Of a stretch of DNA of 33,969 nt, positions 17,842 through 27,029 are shown piece by piece. Every line of letters starts with the position of its first letter. Position 1 is the first letter of the stretch. The notes below the pieces were generated by a model, which was not told the DNA's origin, ran no database searches, and saw only the letters and a list, made by a program, of their open reading frames with translations. This DNA comes from an uncultured Verrucomicrobiota bacterium (lineage in GTDB: Bacteria > Verrucomicrobiota > Verrucomicrobiia > Limisphaerales > UBA9464). The translations under genes were made by a program, and so were the position numbers. The stretch is from contig CAIJLV010000126.1 of the NCBI GenBank assembly GCA_903821635.1, positions 1 to 33,969 of the forward strand, given 5' to 3'.

Positions 17842-20646
17842 TCAGCTGTCCGGGAACTCAAACTCGACCTTGCCCTTGTCCGCCAAGCGCAGATGGGCGG
17901 TGAATGGCTTACCCGCTTTGCTGATGAATTTCGTAAGGGCATCCGTTTTTCCGGTCGCCAACAGCTTGCTGACCTGCTCGCGGTCAACCGGTTGTTGCAG
18001 GATCACTTTACCCGTCTTGAACAGGCAGCGTTTGGTTTCGCGCTGACTATTCTCGCACAGGTAATCATTCGGCCCCTCAAACACTTGGCCGCTGCACTTG
18101 GGGCATTTCCCAAGCGGATTCTGTCCGGTGAAATCCACTTTTTCCGCCGGAGCGCGGGTTTTTGCGCCGACCTTTTTTTCACGCGGCGGAAACTCAAACT
18201 TCACTTCGCTGCCCTTGAGGGTAAGGAAGGCCTCGAATTTTCGATTCGTGCGTTTGGAAACAAACCCCTTCAGCACGTCGGTTTTGCCCTCCGCCAATAA
18301 TTTCGCGACCTGCTCTCGGTCAATCGGCTGCTGCAAAATGATCGCCCCCGTCTTGAAATCGCATGAGCGCCCGGGACCGACGGATTTTTCGCAGACGTAG
18401 TTCATGCCGTGATCAAACACGCGCGCAGCACACTTCGGGCACTTGCCGACCGGTTCCTTGCCGCTGAAGTCTGGCGGTTGGGCATTTTCGCCGCCTTCGC
18501 CATCTTTGGAGTCATTGCCAAAGTCAAACTCGGCCCGGAATTCCGCGTTCATCTTGATCACCGCAGCAAACGGAAAGCCTTTTTGGCTGCGGAAACCCTG
18601 CAAGGGACCGATTTGCTTCTCTCGGATCAACGTCTCGACCTCCGCCGGCTCGAACATTCGGCCGGAAAGAATCTTTCGAATCGAGAAATCACAGGCTTGG
18701 CATTTGAAGTCGCGAAACTTCTCCTGCACCTCCCCGCCACATTTGGGGCAACGCACGGCCAGCACGCCGAAATCGCCGGGGATCGTGTCTTTGTCGTATT
18801 GCTTGGCCTTCGCGACAATCTCGGCGGTGAAACGCCGAATTTCGTCCATGAACTGCTCTCGCCCCAACTGACCTCGCTCCATTTTTTTGAGCTGAAATTC
18901 CCAATCCCCGGTCATCTCGGGCTTGGTCAGTTCCACCACGCCCAGTCCATTGAGCAACTGCACCAGCATGAACGCCTTGGCAGTCGCCACCAATTCCCGG
19001 GCGTGCCGGTGGATATATTCCTCATTGATGAGGCCTTCAATGATCGCCGCGCGCGTGGCCGGCGTGCCGAGCCCACGTTCACTCATCGCTTCTCGGAGTT
19101 CCTCATCATCAACCAGCTTGCCCGCGCCTTCCATGGCGCTGAGCAGCGTGGCTTCAGTGTAGCGCGGGGGCGGTTTGGTCGAGCTCTGTTTCACCTCGAT
19201 GTTCGTGGTGGCCACACGCTCCCCCTGAGTCACTGGGGCCAAGCTCGGGGTCTCATCTTCGGACTGAGCCTCCTTGCCGTAGACCTCCAGCCAGCCCGGT
19301 TTCACCAACACCTTGCCTACACTCTTGAACGGCTCGTTGTCGACGCGCGTAATGCGGACGGTTTCGAGAAATTCCGCCGCCGGATAAAACACGGCGAGAA
19401 ACCGGCGCGTCACCAGGTCAAACAGCTTTTGCTCCGCCTCGGACAGCCCCCGGGGCACTTGGCCGGTCGGGATGATTGCGAAGTGATCACTCACCTTCGC
19501 ATTATTGAAAATCCGCTTGTTGGGGCGCACCCAGCCTTCCGCAAGGATCCTCCGAGCCAGCGGCGCATAGGTCGTGTCACTCAACGATTCCAACGTGCTC
19601 CGAACCGTGCCGGGGTAATCCTCCGGCAGGTGGCGGGAATCGGTTCGCGGGTAGGTCAATACCTTGTGCTTTTCATAGAGCGCCTGCGCGATGGCCAACG
19701 TGTTTTTGGCACTGAATCCGAACCGGGAGTTCGCTTCGCGCTGTAACGTCGTCAGGTCATAAAGCAACGGCGACAACTGACTGGCCGGTTTGGTTTCCTC
19801 GGTGACGATCCCCGGCTTACCCTCACAGCGCCCCTTGATTGTCTCCGCACGCGGGCGATCCCACAGCCGTTCCGCCTTCAATTCTCCGTCGGCCTCCTTG
19901 CCGTCCGGTTTGCGAAAGCCTTCATCAAACCAGCGCCCCACATAGGAGCCGCGTTCCCCCTTGAAGCTACCCAAGACCTCCCAATAATCGCGAGCCACGA
20001 ACCGCTTAATCTTGGCCTCGCGCTCCACCACGATGGCCAGCGTCGGGGTCTGCACTCGGCCAACAGTCGTCAGATAGAAGCCGCCGGACTTGTTGTTGAA
20101 CGCGGTCATCGCCCGAGTGCCGTTGATGCCCACCAACCAGTCGGCTTCACTCCGGCATTTCGAAGCGTCGGCCAACGGTTGTAAATCCGTGTCGGACCGC
20201 AGGCGGGCAAAACCATCGCGGATCGCCCCGGGCGTCATGGACTGGAGCCACAAGCGCTGGATGGGCTGTTTGGCGCCGGCATGCGCCACGATGTTGCGGA
20301 AGATGAGTTCGCCCTCGCGACCGGCGTCGCACGCATTGACCAACCGATCTACGTCCTTGCGTTTGATGAGCTTGGCAAGCGTCTTAAGCCGCCCCTCGCT
20401 TTTCTCAATCGGCTTGAGACCGAAACGCGGCGGAATGTGGGGCAGTTGACCAAACGTCCATTTACCGCGCGCCACGTCAAATTCTTCAGGCACGGTCAGC
20501 TCAAGCAAATGGCCAACCGCTGAAGAAATGACGTAGCCATCACTCTCGAAGAAGTCACCCGACTTATCCTTGGTGAAGCCACCCAAAGCTTTGGCGATGT
20601 CGGCGGCGACCGATGGTTTTTCCGCGATGATGAGGGCTTTACCCAT
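17842..20646 (-). CDS. topB: DNA topoisomerase III (type IA), with C-terminal zinc-finger repeats
   Basis: A type IA topoisomerase of 934 residues that passes single DNA strands through a transient 5'-phosphotyrosine break. The Toprim domain has LIIAEKPSVA (Glu9) and the metal-binding DAGREGE at 107-113. The catalytic Tyr332 is in LTYPRTDSRHLP. The MTAFNNKSG and VGRVQTPTLAIV blocks are typical of TopB. The C-terminal third contains a Cys4 zinc motif (CPKCGG, then CQAC) and two related modules, each opening with a CPKC pair and followed by a topoisomerase C-terminal repeat (ILQQPIDREQVAKLL and ILQQPVDREQVSKLL). These long-tailed forms are common outside the Proteobacteria. The gene is separate from the jag transcript, whose terminator lies upstream. 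Confidence 0.95.
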   Translation of the reverse strand: MGKALIIAEKPSVAADIAKALGGFTKDKSGDFFESDGYVISSAVGHLLELTVPEEFDVARGKWTFGQLPHIPPRFGLKPIEKSEGRLKTLAKLIKRKDVDRLVNACDAGREGELIFRNIVAHAGAKQPIQRLWLQSMTPGAIRDGFARLRSDTDLQPLADASKCRSEADWLVGINGTRAMTAFNNKSGGFYLTTVGRVQTPTLAIVVEREAKIKRFVARDYWEVLGSFKGERGSYVGRWFDEGFRKPDGKEADGELKAERLWDRPRAETIKGRCEGKPGIVTEETKPASQLSPLLYDLTTLQREANSRFGFSAKNTLAIAQALYEKHKVLTYPRTDSRHLPEDYPGTVRSTLESLSDTTYAPLARRILAEGWVRPNKRIFNNAKVSDHFAIIPTGQVPRGLSEAEQKLFDLVTRRFLAVFYPAAEFLETVRITRVDNEPFKSVGKVLVKPGWLEVYGKEAQSEDETPSLAPVTQGERVATTNIEVKQSSTKPPPRYTEATLLSAMEGAGKLVDDEELREAMSERGLGTPATRAAIIEGLINEEYIHRHARELVATAKAFMLVQLLNGLGVVELTKPEMTGDWEFQLKKMERGQLGREQFMDEIRRFTAEIVAKAKQYDKDTIPGDFGVLAVRCPKCGGEVQEKFRDFKCQACDFSIRKILSGRMFEPAEVETLIREKQIGPLQGFRSQKGFPFAAVIKMNAEFRAEFDFGNDSKDGEGGENAQPPDFSGKEPVGKCPKCAARVFDHGMNYVCEKSVGPGRSCDFKTGAIILQQPIDREQVAKLLAEGKTDVLKGFVSKRTNRKFEAFLTLKGSEVKFEFPPREKKVGAKTRAPAEKVDFTGQNPLGKCPKCSGQVFEGPNDYLCENSQRETKRCLFKTGKVILQQPVDREQVSKLLATGKTDALTKFISKAGKPFTAHLRLADKGKVEFEFPDS

Positions 20647-20721
20647 GACTGAAGTGGGCGGACGTGTAGCCGTCGGGTTTACGCTGCCGCAAGGATTTGT
20701 TTTGGAAAAGCGGGTGAACTG

Positions 20722-20759
20722 AAACCAAAAGCCCGCTTCCGATCACCGAAAGCGGGCTT
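20722..20759 (-). terminator. Intrinsic terminator after jag
   Basis: A 10-bp perfect stem (20729-20738 with 20750-20759) around an 11-base loop is followed on the minus strand by a TTTTGGTTT tract. It lies about 20 bases past the jag stop and ends the rpmH-rnpA-yidD-yidC-jag block. Confidence 0.8.
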
Positions 20760-20779
20760 AAAACGAACCCTTCTGAGGG

Positions 20780-21268
20780 TTAGCGGCGCTTGGAGCGAAT
20801 CAGCACGACTTTTTTGTCGCTGCCATCGACTTCGACAGAGTGAGTTTCCACATCCACATCATCCTTGAGCGCTTGGTGGATGATATAGCGGTCATACGCA
20901 TTCAGAGGCTCCATTTCGACGATCTCACCTCGGCGACGAACTTTCTCCGCAGCCTCCTTGGCTCGACTCGTGAGCAATTCGCGGGCTTGCTGACGGTAGC
21001 CACCGACATCAAGGACAATCCGTGGAATCCGGCTGTCGCTCTTGAAGACAATCCGGTTCAACACGAATTGCAAATCCGACAGCGTTTGACCAGCCCGGCC
21101 GATTAGGCGGCCCGGGTCATCCGTATGGATGTCGAGCAGGACCTGATCATCCAGCGACGTTTCGGTGATGGTGACCACAAATCCAAGTTGCGAAAGCATC
21201 TCTTGGAGGGCGGCCTTAGGCTCGATGTTGGGCGATTCGGGTTTCACGGGGAAAACGGGAGGTGGCAA
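20780..21268 (-). CDS. jag: Jag/KhpB-like KH-R3H RNA-binding protein
   Basis: A 162-residue RNA-binding protein with a KH domain (~25-95; GRLIGRAGQTLSDLQFVLNR holds the GxxG loop) and an R3H domain (~100-160) with the Arg-x3-His core in NAYDRYIIHQALKD. The Jag-N domain found at the front of many KhpB/SpoIIIJ-associated proteins is missing, making this a short form. It starts at TTG 21268, with GTG seven codons later as an alternative. It follows yidC by 11 bases, the usual partner arrangement. Homologues bind many small and messenger RNAs and influence cell division and elongation. Confidence 0.92.
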   Translation of the reverse strand: MPPPVFPVKPESPNIEPKAALQEMLSQLGFVVTITETSLDDQVLLDIHTDDPGRLIGRAGQTLSDLQFVLNRIVFKSDSRIPRIVLDVGGYRQQARELLTSRAKEAAEKVRRRGEIVEMEPLNAYDRYIIHQALKDDVDVETHSVEVDGSDKKVVLIRSKRR

Positions 21269-21279
21269 CGAAGGCTAAT

Positions 21280-23079
21280 TCAGTGGCGCTTAGCAAGCGT
21301 CTTGGGCGGAGCGGATTCTTTAGCCTCGTTCATTTTGGTCAGCTTCGTCTGGAGGACACTCAATAGGTTTTGAACGGTCCAGTAAAGCGTGAGTCCGGAA
21401 CTGTAATCATACAGAAAGACTACGAAGAAAACCGGCATGTATTTCATCATCTTCTGCTGCACCGGGTCCATCTGTGGCGAAACGGGCGTCAAGCTCGACA
21501 TCCACAGCGACGAAGCGCACATGAGCAATGGCAGAAGGTTGATGGGCAGACCGACACCAGCAACGCCAAACAAGGGAATGAAACCAAGCCCCGGGATGGT
21601 GAAAATCGTGTCCGGCTGAGACAGATCATTGACCCACAGGAAGGTTTCACCCCGCAACTCAATCGCGGTGCGGAGCATGAAAAAGAAGCCGATGAACACC
21701 GGAAACTGAATCAACATCGGCAAGCAGCCGGCGGCTGGATTGACGCCGTTTTTCTTGAACAACTCGAGCTGCTTATGCGCAAATTTTTGCTGATCGTCCT
21801 TATAGCGCTCCTTGAGTGCTTGGAGTTCAGGCTGGAGCGCCTGCATCTTCTTCATCGACCGCGTGCTGATCGCCGTTAGCGGCCAGAAGAGGAGCTTGAT
21901 GAATATCGTTAGCCCCACAATCGCCCATCCGTAGGAAGGAATCAGCTTGTGGACTAAATTGAGCGTCAGCAGGAGAGCTTGAGCAAAAAATCCGGTGATT
22001 CCGGTGAAATCCATCACCAGATCGAGCCGCGGCGCCAATTGCGAAAGTCCGAAGTATTCTTTCGGTCCCGCATACACGCTGAACTTCCGCTCCAACACAC
22101 CCGCGGCAGCCAAGGTCATTTCGGGATAAGCCAAAGCCGTCTGATAGGCCTCCGGATGGGGATTCAACTTACCGTCAGCCTCCAGTTGAGACTTGGTCGG
22201 GGCCGGGAGCAGATAATTTCGGGAAATCACTTTCGCCGCCGGCTGTTCGGGCACTGCAATCAGAGTGAAAAACCGGTTGTGAACCGCCGCCCAAGCCACG
22301 TTGGTCGTTCCGTCCACATACTCGGTCCGAGCCGTGCCCGGAATGCAACCCAAAGTGCGGTTGGCAAACCACATCGTATCAATGTGCTTAACGTCTTCGC
22401 CATTAAACCAATACACACCGGTCGAATCCTGCTTTTCGTGGGGGTCCATCGGAGACGCTGTGCCGATGACCAATTCTTGAGCCGGCACCGTTAACGGCTG
22501 GCTGGAAGCGTTCTCGATCCGCTCGGTTACATGCAGAATGTAGTTGCTGGCAATGGTGAACTGCCGGACGAGCCGCAAGCCGTTGGTGAGCGTCTTTTCA
22601 GCCACGACCCCATTGTTGATGGCGCGCAGATTAAAATGGCCATCTTCGGTCAACGCCGGCGCGTTCGCGTAGGTGAACGCCGGTAGGAACGAATCCTTGT
22701 TCAGGTTGGCCAACTCATTCGGCTTGGAACGTTCCCGACGATTGAGCGGGATACGGGCCGGATAATCCTTCAACTCGACGACCTGCAACCCGCCGCCGCG
22801 CGACGTGATGATCGCCCGCAAGCGGTCGTTGCCAATTGACAACGTCTGCTCACTCGCGGTCAGGAGCGTCGGTGGAGGCCCCGCCGTCGCCGTTAACACC
22901 GGGATGTTAACAACCGCACCAGCATTGGTTGCGCCCGGGGCTATGCGGGTGGCGACAGTAGGGACCGAGTTGGTCGCCACGGGCGCGGGGATGTCGGGGT
23001 AGATTTTCTTGGCTGCCCATTGCAATCCCATCAAACCCGCAAATGCCACTAAGAGCGTAATTATACCTTTTCGGTCCAT
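21280..23079 (-). CDS. yidC: Membrane protein insertase YidC
   Basis: Inserts membrane proteins alone or with the Sec translocon. The 599-residue product has the Gram-negative layout: TM1 at the N-terminus (GIITLLVAFAGLMGLQW), a linker rich in Ala, Thr and Pro, and a periplasmic beta domain at ~75-345 (LRAIITSRGGGLQVVELKDY). The conserved five-TM insertase core lies at ~365-580, with YGWAIVGLTIFIKLLFWPLT, MKKMQALQPELQALKERYKDD, NPAAGCLPMLIQFPVFIGFF and YWTVQNLLSVLQ. It overlaps the end of yidD by 19 bases and is followed by jag, the textbook order. Confidence 0.97.
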   Translation of the reverse strand: MDRKGIITLLVAFAGLMGLQWAAKKIYPDIPAPVATNSVPTVATRIAPGATNAGAVVNIPVLTATAGPPPTLLTASEQTLSIGNDRLRAIITSRGGGLQVVELKDYPARIPLNRRERSKPNELANLNKDSFLPAFTYANAPALTEDGHFNLRAINNGVVAEKTLTNGLRLVRQFTIASNYILHVTERIENASSQPLTVPAQELVIGTASPMDPHEKQDSTGVYWFNGEDVKHIDTMWFANRTLGCIPGTARTEYVDGTTNVAWAAVHNRFFTLIAVPEQPAAKVISRNYLLPAPTKSQLEADGKLNPHPEAYQTALAYPEMTLAAAGVLERKFSVYAGPKEYFGLSQLAPRLDLVMDFTGITGFFAQALLLTLNLVHKLIPSYGWAIVGLTIFIKLLFWPLTAISTRSMKKMQALQPELQALKERYKDDQQKFAHKQLELFKKNGVNPAAGCLPMLIQFPVFIGFFFMLRTAIELRGETFLWVNDLSQPDTIFTIPGLGFIPLFGVAGVGLPINLLPLLMCASSLWMSSLTPVSPQMDPVQQKMMKYMPVFFVVFLYDYSSGLTLYWTVQNLLSVLQTKLTKMNEAKESAPPKTLAKRH

Positions 23080-23345
23080 GTCGGAGAAATCGTTTCCGTC
23101 GAAATCAAGTTGGGCACCGGATCATGTCCAGCGCCGCCCCATGGATGACACCGGCACAATCGGCGGGCGGCCAAATCACAGCCCCGCACGACGCCATGTC
23201 GCTCCACCGCTTCCAGAGCATAAGCAGAACAAGACGGTGTGAAGCGACAGTTCACCGCCTGCCCGAAGAGAAGATTTTTTGCCGGCGAAATCACCCACCG
23301 GTAACCCAGTAATAGGGCCACCGCGAGTTGTTGCGCCGGATTCAA
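23061..23345 (-). CDS. yidD: Membrane protein insertion efficiency factor YidD
   Basis: A 94-residue protein with the family signature YRWVISPAKNLLFG then CRFTPSCSAYALEAVERHG and the Cys/Pro-rich CRCHPWGGAGHDPVP. It aids YidC-dependent insertion at the inner membrane. It starts at a TTG that overlaps the rnpA stop (TTGA) and its 3' end overlaps the yidC start, so all three are probably translationally coupled. Confidence 0.95.
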   Translation of the reverse strand: MNPAQQLAVALLLGYRWVISPAKNLLFGQAVNCRFTPSCSAYALEAVERHGVVRGCDLAARRLCRCHPWGGAGHDPVPNLISTETISPTWTEKV

Positions 23346-23743
23346 AGCGGCCCACTCCTTGACGTGGTGGACACCGGAGCCGGCCCGCTCAACAAGCCAG
23401 CCCGCCGCAGCGCCTCTCGAAAATCCCGGTCCACCGTTGCTTGGGCCCGGCCGACGATTGAGTTGCGAGCCACCAAGACAAGGTCAGTCGGATTGGCAAG
23501 CTCGTGCTGAAGGCGACGAAACGCCTCCCGCAAGACCCGCCGAGCCCGATTGCGAAGGACCGCATGCCCAATTCTGCGGCTGGTGACAACCCCGAGCCGG
23601 GAGGCGGCGGATTGAGGGGCCGGACACCAATTCAGTAGTAGGCACCCAACCGCCAAGCGGCCGCCATCAACCTTAAGCCGGGCGAACTCACGCGCGGCAC
23701 GGAGCCTCCGGCCCGAGAGTCGTTGGCGCGGCGTGACAGGCAT
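23342..23743 (-). CDS. rnpA: Ribonuclease P protein component
   Basis: The protein subunit of RNase P, which trims the 5' leader of pre-tRNAs. The product has 133 residues. The RNR motif is clear (HAVLRNRARRVLREAFRR), along with LGVVTSRRIG before it and DLVLVARNSI after it. The order rpmH-rnpA-yidD-yidC confirms the call. The ATG is 16 bases past the rpmH stop. Confidence 0.95.
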   Translation of the reverse strand: MPVTPRQRLSGRRLRAAREFARLKVDGGRLAVGCLLLNWCPAPQSAASRLGVVTSRRIGHAVLRNRARRVLREAFRRLQHELANPTDLVLVARNSIVGRAQATVDRDFREALRRAGLLSGPAPVSTTSRSGPL

Positions 23744-23759
23744 GACCAGCAGTGTCAGA

Positions 23760-23897
23760 TCACACTGGAGTCAAACGTTGGCGGCCCTGATTGCGGCGGC
23801 GGCGAATGATTTCACGACCACTCTTGGTGGCCATGCGGGCGCGAAATCCGTGCTGGCGCACTCGGCGAATCTTGGAAGGCTGATACTGACGTTTCAT
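23760..23897 (-). CDS. rpmH: 50S ribosomal protein L34
   Basis: A 45-residue, strongly basic protein of the large subunit. The sequence begins [18 protein letters not shown] and continues with [10 protein letters not shown] and [10 protein letters not shown], matching L34 over its whole length. It heads the conserved minus-strand block with rnpA, yidD, yidC and jag. dnaA, often next to rpmH, is not on the upstream side here. Confidence 0.97.
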   Translation of the reverse strand: MKRQYQPSKIRRVRQHGFRARMATKSGREIIRRRRNQGRQRLTPV

Positions 23898-23939
23898 GCT
23901 GTATTAAATCTCGTCCCAACGCGGGAAACGGAGCGGCGG

Positions 23940-23967
23940 ACAGTAACAATCGCAAAAGGTGCGTCAA
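23940..23967 (-). promoter_or_regulatory. Possible sigma70-type promoter of rpmH
   Basis: On the minus strand TTGACG (23962-23967) is a good -35 and, 16 bases on, TACTGT (23940-23945) is a weak -10. The placement, about 45 bases before the rpmH ATG and within the gap after the patatin gene, is reasonable. Confidence 0.35.
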
Positions 23968-23975
23968 CCGCTGGT

Positions 23976-25358
23976 TCACTCCATATCACCCCGACTTGGC
24001 TCAACCACTTCGGGGGGCAAGGGGATTTTAAGGTCGGCCAACAGCCCTCGATAGGCCCTATTTTGTCGCAACAATCGATGACCGGCATCCACCAATTTGT
24101 CCACGTCGGTCGGCGGCAGCACGAAACTGGTGGGCAAATTCAGGAAAAATCGTCGTTCTTTGAGGTCTCGGAAATTGGTGAAGTTGATCATTACCGGATA
24201 GAGCTTGATCTCCGTGCGGCCATTGAGTTCGCCCTGCCAAGCATCGAACTGCTCCCGAACCAATTCGAGCGTCTCGAAAGAATACCGGTCGAGTGTGTGG
24301 TTGGCGGCCGCGGTGCCTACCGTAAACGAGCCCGGGGGCTGCTCTCGGCGATCCCAAGTGCGATCGGGGAACGAATAGGCATTGGCACTGATTACCACCA
24401 CTCGCTTTACGTTGGCGGGTTTCATTTCGCCGACCAGTTCCGGTTGCGCCTGAAGCGCGTGCATGCCGTCGAGAAATGCCCGCAGGCCTAAGTTGTCGGA
24501 CACCCCACCGTCCACGACGTGAATAAAGGGCCGGTCGGCGGTATTGGTGTAGGAACGCAGTTCTCGGGCGCGCAATCGGACGCGTCCCTCATCGGGTCGA
24601 TAGCGGCGCGTGATCCAAGGAAGCGGCACAAAACCGCAATCGCCGGCGTAGTTGTTCAGCGTGATCGGCGTTAACGCCGCCGGCACAGCGGACGAGGCCG
24701 CCACGGCTCGGGAAATCGGAAACGAGTCCACGTCCGAGCACAGCAGGTCGAATTGATACTGCGTGAACTCAAAGCGCGCTCCGGTCGAGATGTCGGTCGA
24801 GTTGAGGATCACAAATGGACCGGGCCGCCGGCCCAAGTCGCCAATCGTTGCCCCGTTAAAAAGAATGCGGTCGTAAAACTCTGCCGCCAACTCCGAGCGC
24901 CCAAATCGGCCCGAAGCCAGCCGGGGCCAGTTCAGTGGGTTCGCCGTCCGCAGCAGCAGATTTCCCTGCACGTTTCGCTTGAGGAAATCCGTCTCCAAGC
25001 GTGGAAAAATGCCATCCCCATAAAGCCCGTAGGCCGCCGCCGTCACCGAGCCACCGGAGACGGAAGAAATCGCGTCAATCTCATCCAACAACCGGCGCTC
25101 GCCCGTCGGCGTGGCAAACGTGGTCGCTCGCAATTCCTCCAGCACGCCATACGCGAGTGCGGCCGCTCGCGTGCCCCCGCCCGAGAACGCCACCAAGAAT
25201 AGGGTTTCGTCCGAATTGTTCGGGCGAGCTTGCCGGTGAAAATAATATCCCGTGTTGGCGGCGCGCGACGCGAGTGGCGCGTTGACCGGCCGGGTGACAC
25301 AACCGGCCACCAGCAGCGTGCCCCCCAGCAGCAGGGGAAAAATCGAGCGACGAAACAT
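23976..25358 (-). CDS. Patatin-like phospholipase, predicted lipoprotein
   Basis: A 460-residue acyl hydrolase with a lipoprotein signal (PLLLGGTLLVAGC, lipidated Cys20). The patatin features are the oxyanion loop FSGGGTRAAAL (59-64), nucleophile Ser101 in ISSVSGGSV, and Asp283 of the catalytic dyad in VVDGGVSDN. The usual Gly before the nucleophile elbow is Ser (SVSGG rather than GxSGG). The C-terminal ~150 residues show no catalytic motif I recognise. ATG 25358 places the lipobox normally; an upstream TTG at 25403 would not. It is probably anchored in the outer or inner membrane and acts on phospholipids or other acyl esters. It is divergent from an SDR gene. Confidence 0.9.
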   Translation of the reverse strand: MFRRSIFPLLLGGTLLVAGCVTRPVNAPLASRAANTGYYFHRQARPNNSDETLFLVAFSGGGTRAAALAYGVLEELRATTFATPTGERRLLDEIDAISSVSGGSVTAAAYGLYGDGIFPRLETDFLKRNVQGNLLLRTANPLNWPRLASGRFGRSELAAEFYDRILFNGATIGDLGRRPGPFVILNSTDISTGARFEFTQYQFDLLCSDVDSFPISRAVAASSAVPAALTPITLNNYAGDCGFVPLPWITRRYRPDEGRVRLRARELRSYTNTADRPFIHVVDGGVSDNLGLRAFLDGMHALQAQPELVGEMKPANVKRVVVISANAYSFPDRTWDRREQPPGSFTVGTAAANHTLDRYSFETLELVREQFDAWQGELNGRTEIKLYPVMINFTNFRDLKERRFFLNLPTSFVLPPTDVDKLVDAGHRLLRQNRAYRGLLADLKIPLPPEVVEPSRGDME

Positions 25359-25432
25359 CTGCCCGTCAGCCTTCGAAGACAGGGCGGGCGGGTCAAGTTG
25401 CAACCCCTTGGAGTCCGCCCCATAACTGGCGC

Positions 25433-26257
25433 ATGGATTCGCAATTGACTGGCCGAGTCGTCGTCATCACTGGCGCGTCGGGTGGCCTGGGCTCGGCCCT
25501 AGCACGCCGATTCGCCGCGGAAGGCGCCCGGGTCGCCCTCCATTACTGCACGGGCAAGGACCGTGCGACCAAGCTCGCCCAAGAACTCGGCCCCGACGCC
25601 TTTCCAGTGCGAGCCGACCTCACGCAGGAAGCCGCCGTAAAACGAATGTTTGCCGCCGTGGCGAAACGCTTTGGCCGGGTCGATACGTTGGTGGTGAATG
25701 CCGGCTCTTGGGCCAGCGAAAGCGAAACTATCGCCGACATTTCGCTCCGCCGTTGGCGCCAGACCGTGGATGCCGTTTTGACCTCCGCCTTCCTCAGCCT
25801 CCGCGAATTCAGTCGGCTAGTTCGCCAGCAGCGGCGCGGCAATGCCATCCTCATCGCCTCCACTGCCGGCGTCTTTGGTGAAGCCGGCCACGCGGACTAC
25901 GCGGCGGCCAAGGCCGCGCTGGCTTACGGCTTGGTGCGCTCGCTAAAGAACGAATTCGCCCGGCTCGCGCCCCACACCGCGGACTACTGCGGCGGGCGGA
26001 TCAATTGTATCTGCCCCGGCTGGACCGTGGTGCCACGCAACGCCGCCAAGCTCACCGACGGCGCCGTGGTGCGCAAAGTCACCGCCACCATGGCCCTGCC
26101 CCAAATCGGCCGGCCCGACGACATGGCCCACGCCGCCGTATTCTTGGCTTCCGATTCCTTGGCGCGCCACATCACGGGCCAGACACTGGTCATTGCCGGC
26201 GGCATGGAGGGGCGTTTGCTCTGGCAACCCGAAGAAATTGATCCAAGCCTCGCCTAA
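25433..26257 (+). CDS. Short-chain dehydrogenase/reductase (SDR)
   Basis: A 274-residue classical SDR with TGASGGLG at 13-20, VNAGSW near 89, Ser143, Tyr156 and Lys160 (DYAAAK). The C-terminal NCICPGWTV and SLARHITGQTLVIAGG blocks resemble FabG and other 3-oxoacyl or sugar/alcohol SDRs. It is followed 3 bases later by the DsbA-fold gene and by a nitrilase gene, possibly as one transcript. The substrate is unknown. It is distinct from the SDR at 8834. Confidence 0.93.
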   Translation: MDSQLTGRVVVITGASGGLGSALARRFAAEGARVALHYCTGKDRATKLAQELGPDAFPVRADLTQEAAVKRMFAAVAKRFGRVDTLVVNAGSWASESETIADISLRRWRQTVDAVLTSAFLSLREFSRLVRQQRRGNAILIASTAGVFGEAGHADYAAAKAALAYGLVRSLKNEFARLAPHTADYCGGRINCICPGWTVVPRNAAKLTDGAVVRKVTATMALPQIGRPDDMAHAAVFLASDSLARHITGQTLVIAGGMEGRLLWQPEEIDPSLA

Positions 26258-26260
26258 ACC

Positions 26261-26932
26261 ATGAGCGCGCCGCCCGACCTCAAGGTCACCTATTACCTCG
26301 AAGTCATCTCCTCGTGGTGCCACTGGGCCGAGCCCGCTTGGGCGGAACTCCAAGAGCGCTACGCCGGCCGGGTCGAGTTTGGCTGGAAACTCGCCCTGAT
26401 GGATGCCTCCGGGCTACCGGTTTCGCGCGCCCAATGCGAATGGTTCTATCGCCGTAGCGGACTCCTCGTTCGCTCTCCCTACCGGCTCAACGCGGGGTGG
26501 TTCGAACCCGAACTAAAGGAATATCTCGCCCCGAATCTGGTCGCCGAAGCAGCCCGTGACCTCGGGGTGACCGACGACCGCGCTCGCCTCGCCCTAGCCC
26601 AAGCCGCGTTGCGTGAAGGCGCCCCAGTCGGCCGCTGGGAGGTCGCCACCGAAACGGTCGCCCGGGCGACGGGCTTGGAGGCCGCCGCCCTGCTGACCAA
26701 GGCGCGCTCGCCCGTGGTGGAGGCCCGCGCCCGCGCCACCACAGCCGAGTTTCACGCCCTTCAGGTGACACAACGCCCGACCTTCGTGCTGGAGAGCCGC
26801 ATCGGCGACAAAGTCGTATTTTCTGGCACCTGGCAGGCGGCTCCCTTGGTCGCGGCTATTGACTCCCTGCTGGCGGACGCCGCGGCCTACGCCACCCACG
26901 CCGTTCACTTCGGGGAACCACCGACGGAATAA
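26261..26932 (+). CDS. DsbA-family (thioredoxin-fold) protein
   Basis: A 223-residue protein of the DSBA/FrnE/2-hydroxychromene-2-carboxylate isomerase superfamily. The redox site position reads SSWCHWAEP: Cys20 is present but the second Cys of CxxC is Ala, so ordinary disulfide exchange is unlikely and a glutathione-transferase-like or isomerase role is possible. The cis-Pro loop is in VTQRPTFVL and the helical insertion domain occupies ~75-160. There is no signal peptide, so it should be cytosolic. It starts 3 bases after the SDR stop. Confidence 0.8.
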   Translation: MSAPPDLKVTYYLEVISSWCHWAEPAWAELQERYAGRVEFGWKLALMDASGLPVSRAQCEWFYRRSGLLVRSPYRLNAGWFEPELKEYLAPNLVAEAARDLGVTDDRARLALAQAALREGAPVGRWEVATETVARATGLEAAALLTKARSPVVEARARATTAEFHALQVTQRPTFVLESRIGDKVVFSGTWQAAPLVAAIDSLLADAAAYATHAVHFGEPPTE

Positions 26933-27029
26933 ACGAGGACTCGCCAACGCGCATGACAATGAAGACTCAGCTCACCATTGCCGCGGCGAATTGCGCGCAA
27001 TCTGCGGATAAACCCTGCCCAGCAAGCAA

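Noticed and set aside
18409..19746. Long open frame opposite topB
   Set aside because: It is antisense to well-conserved topoisomerase III and shows no signature of its own.
23898..23975. Origin of replication near rpmH
   Set aside because: No DnaA-box cluster (TTATCCACA-like) or dnaA gene is visible in the window.
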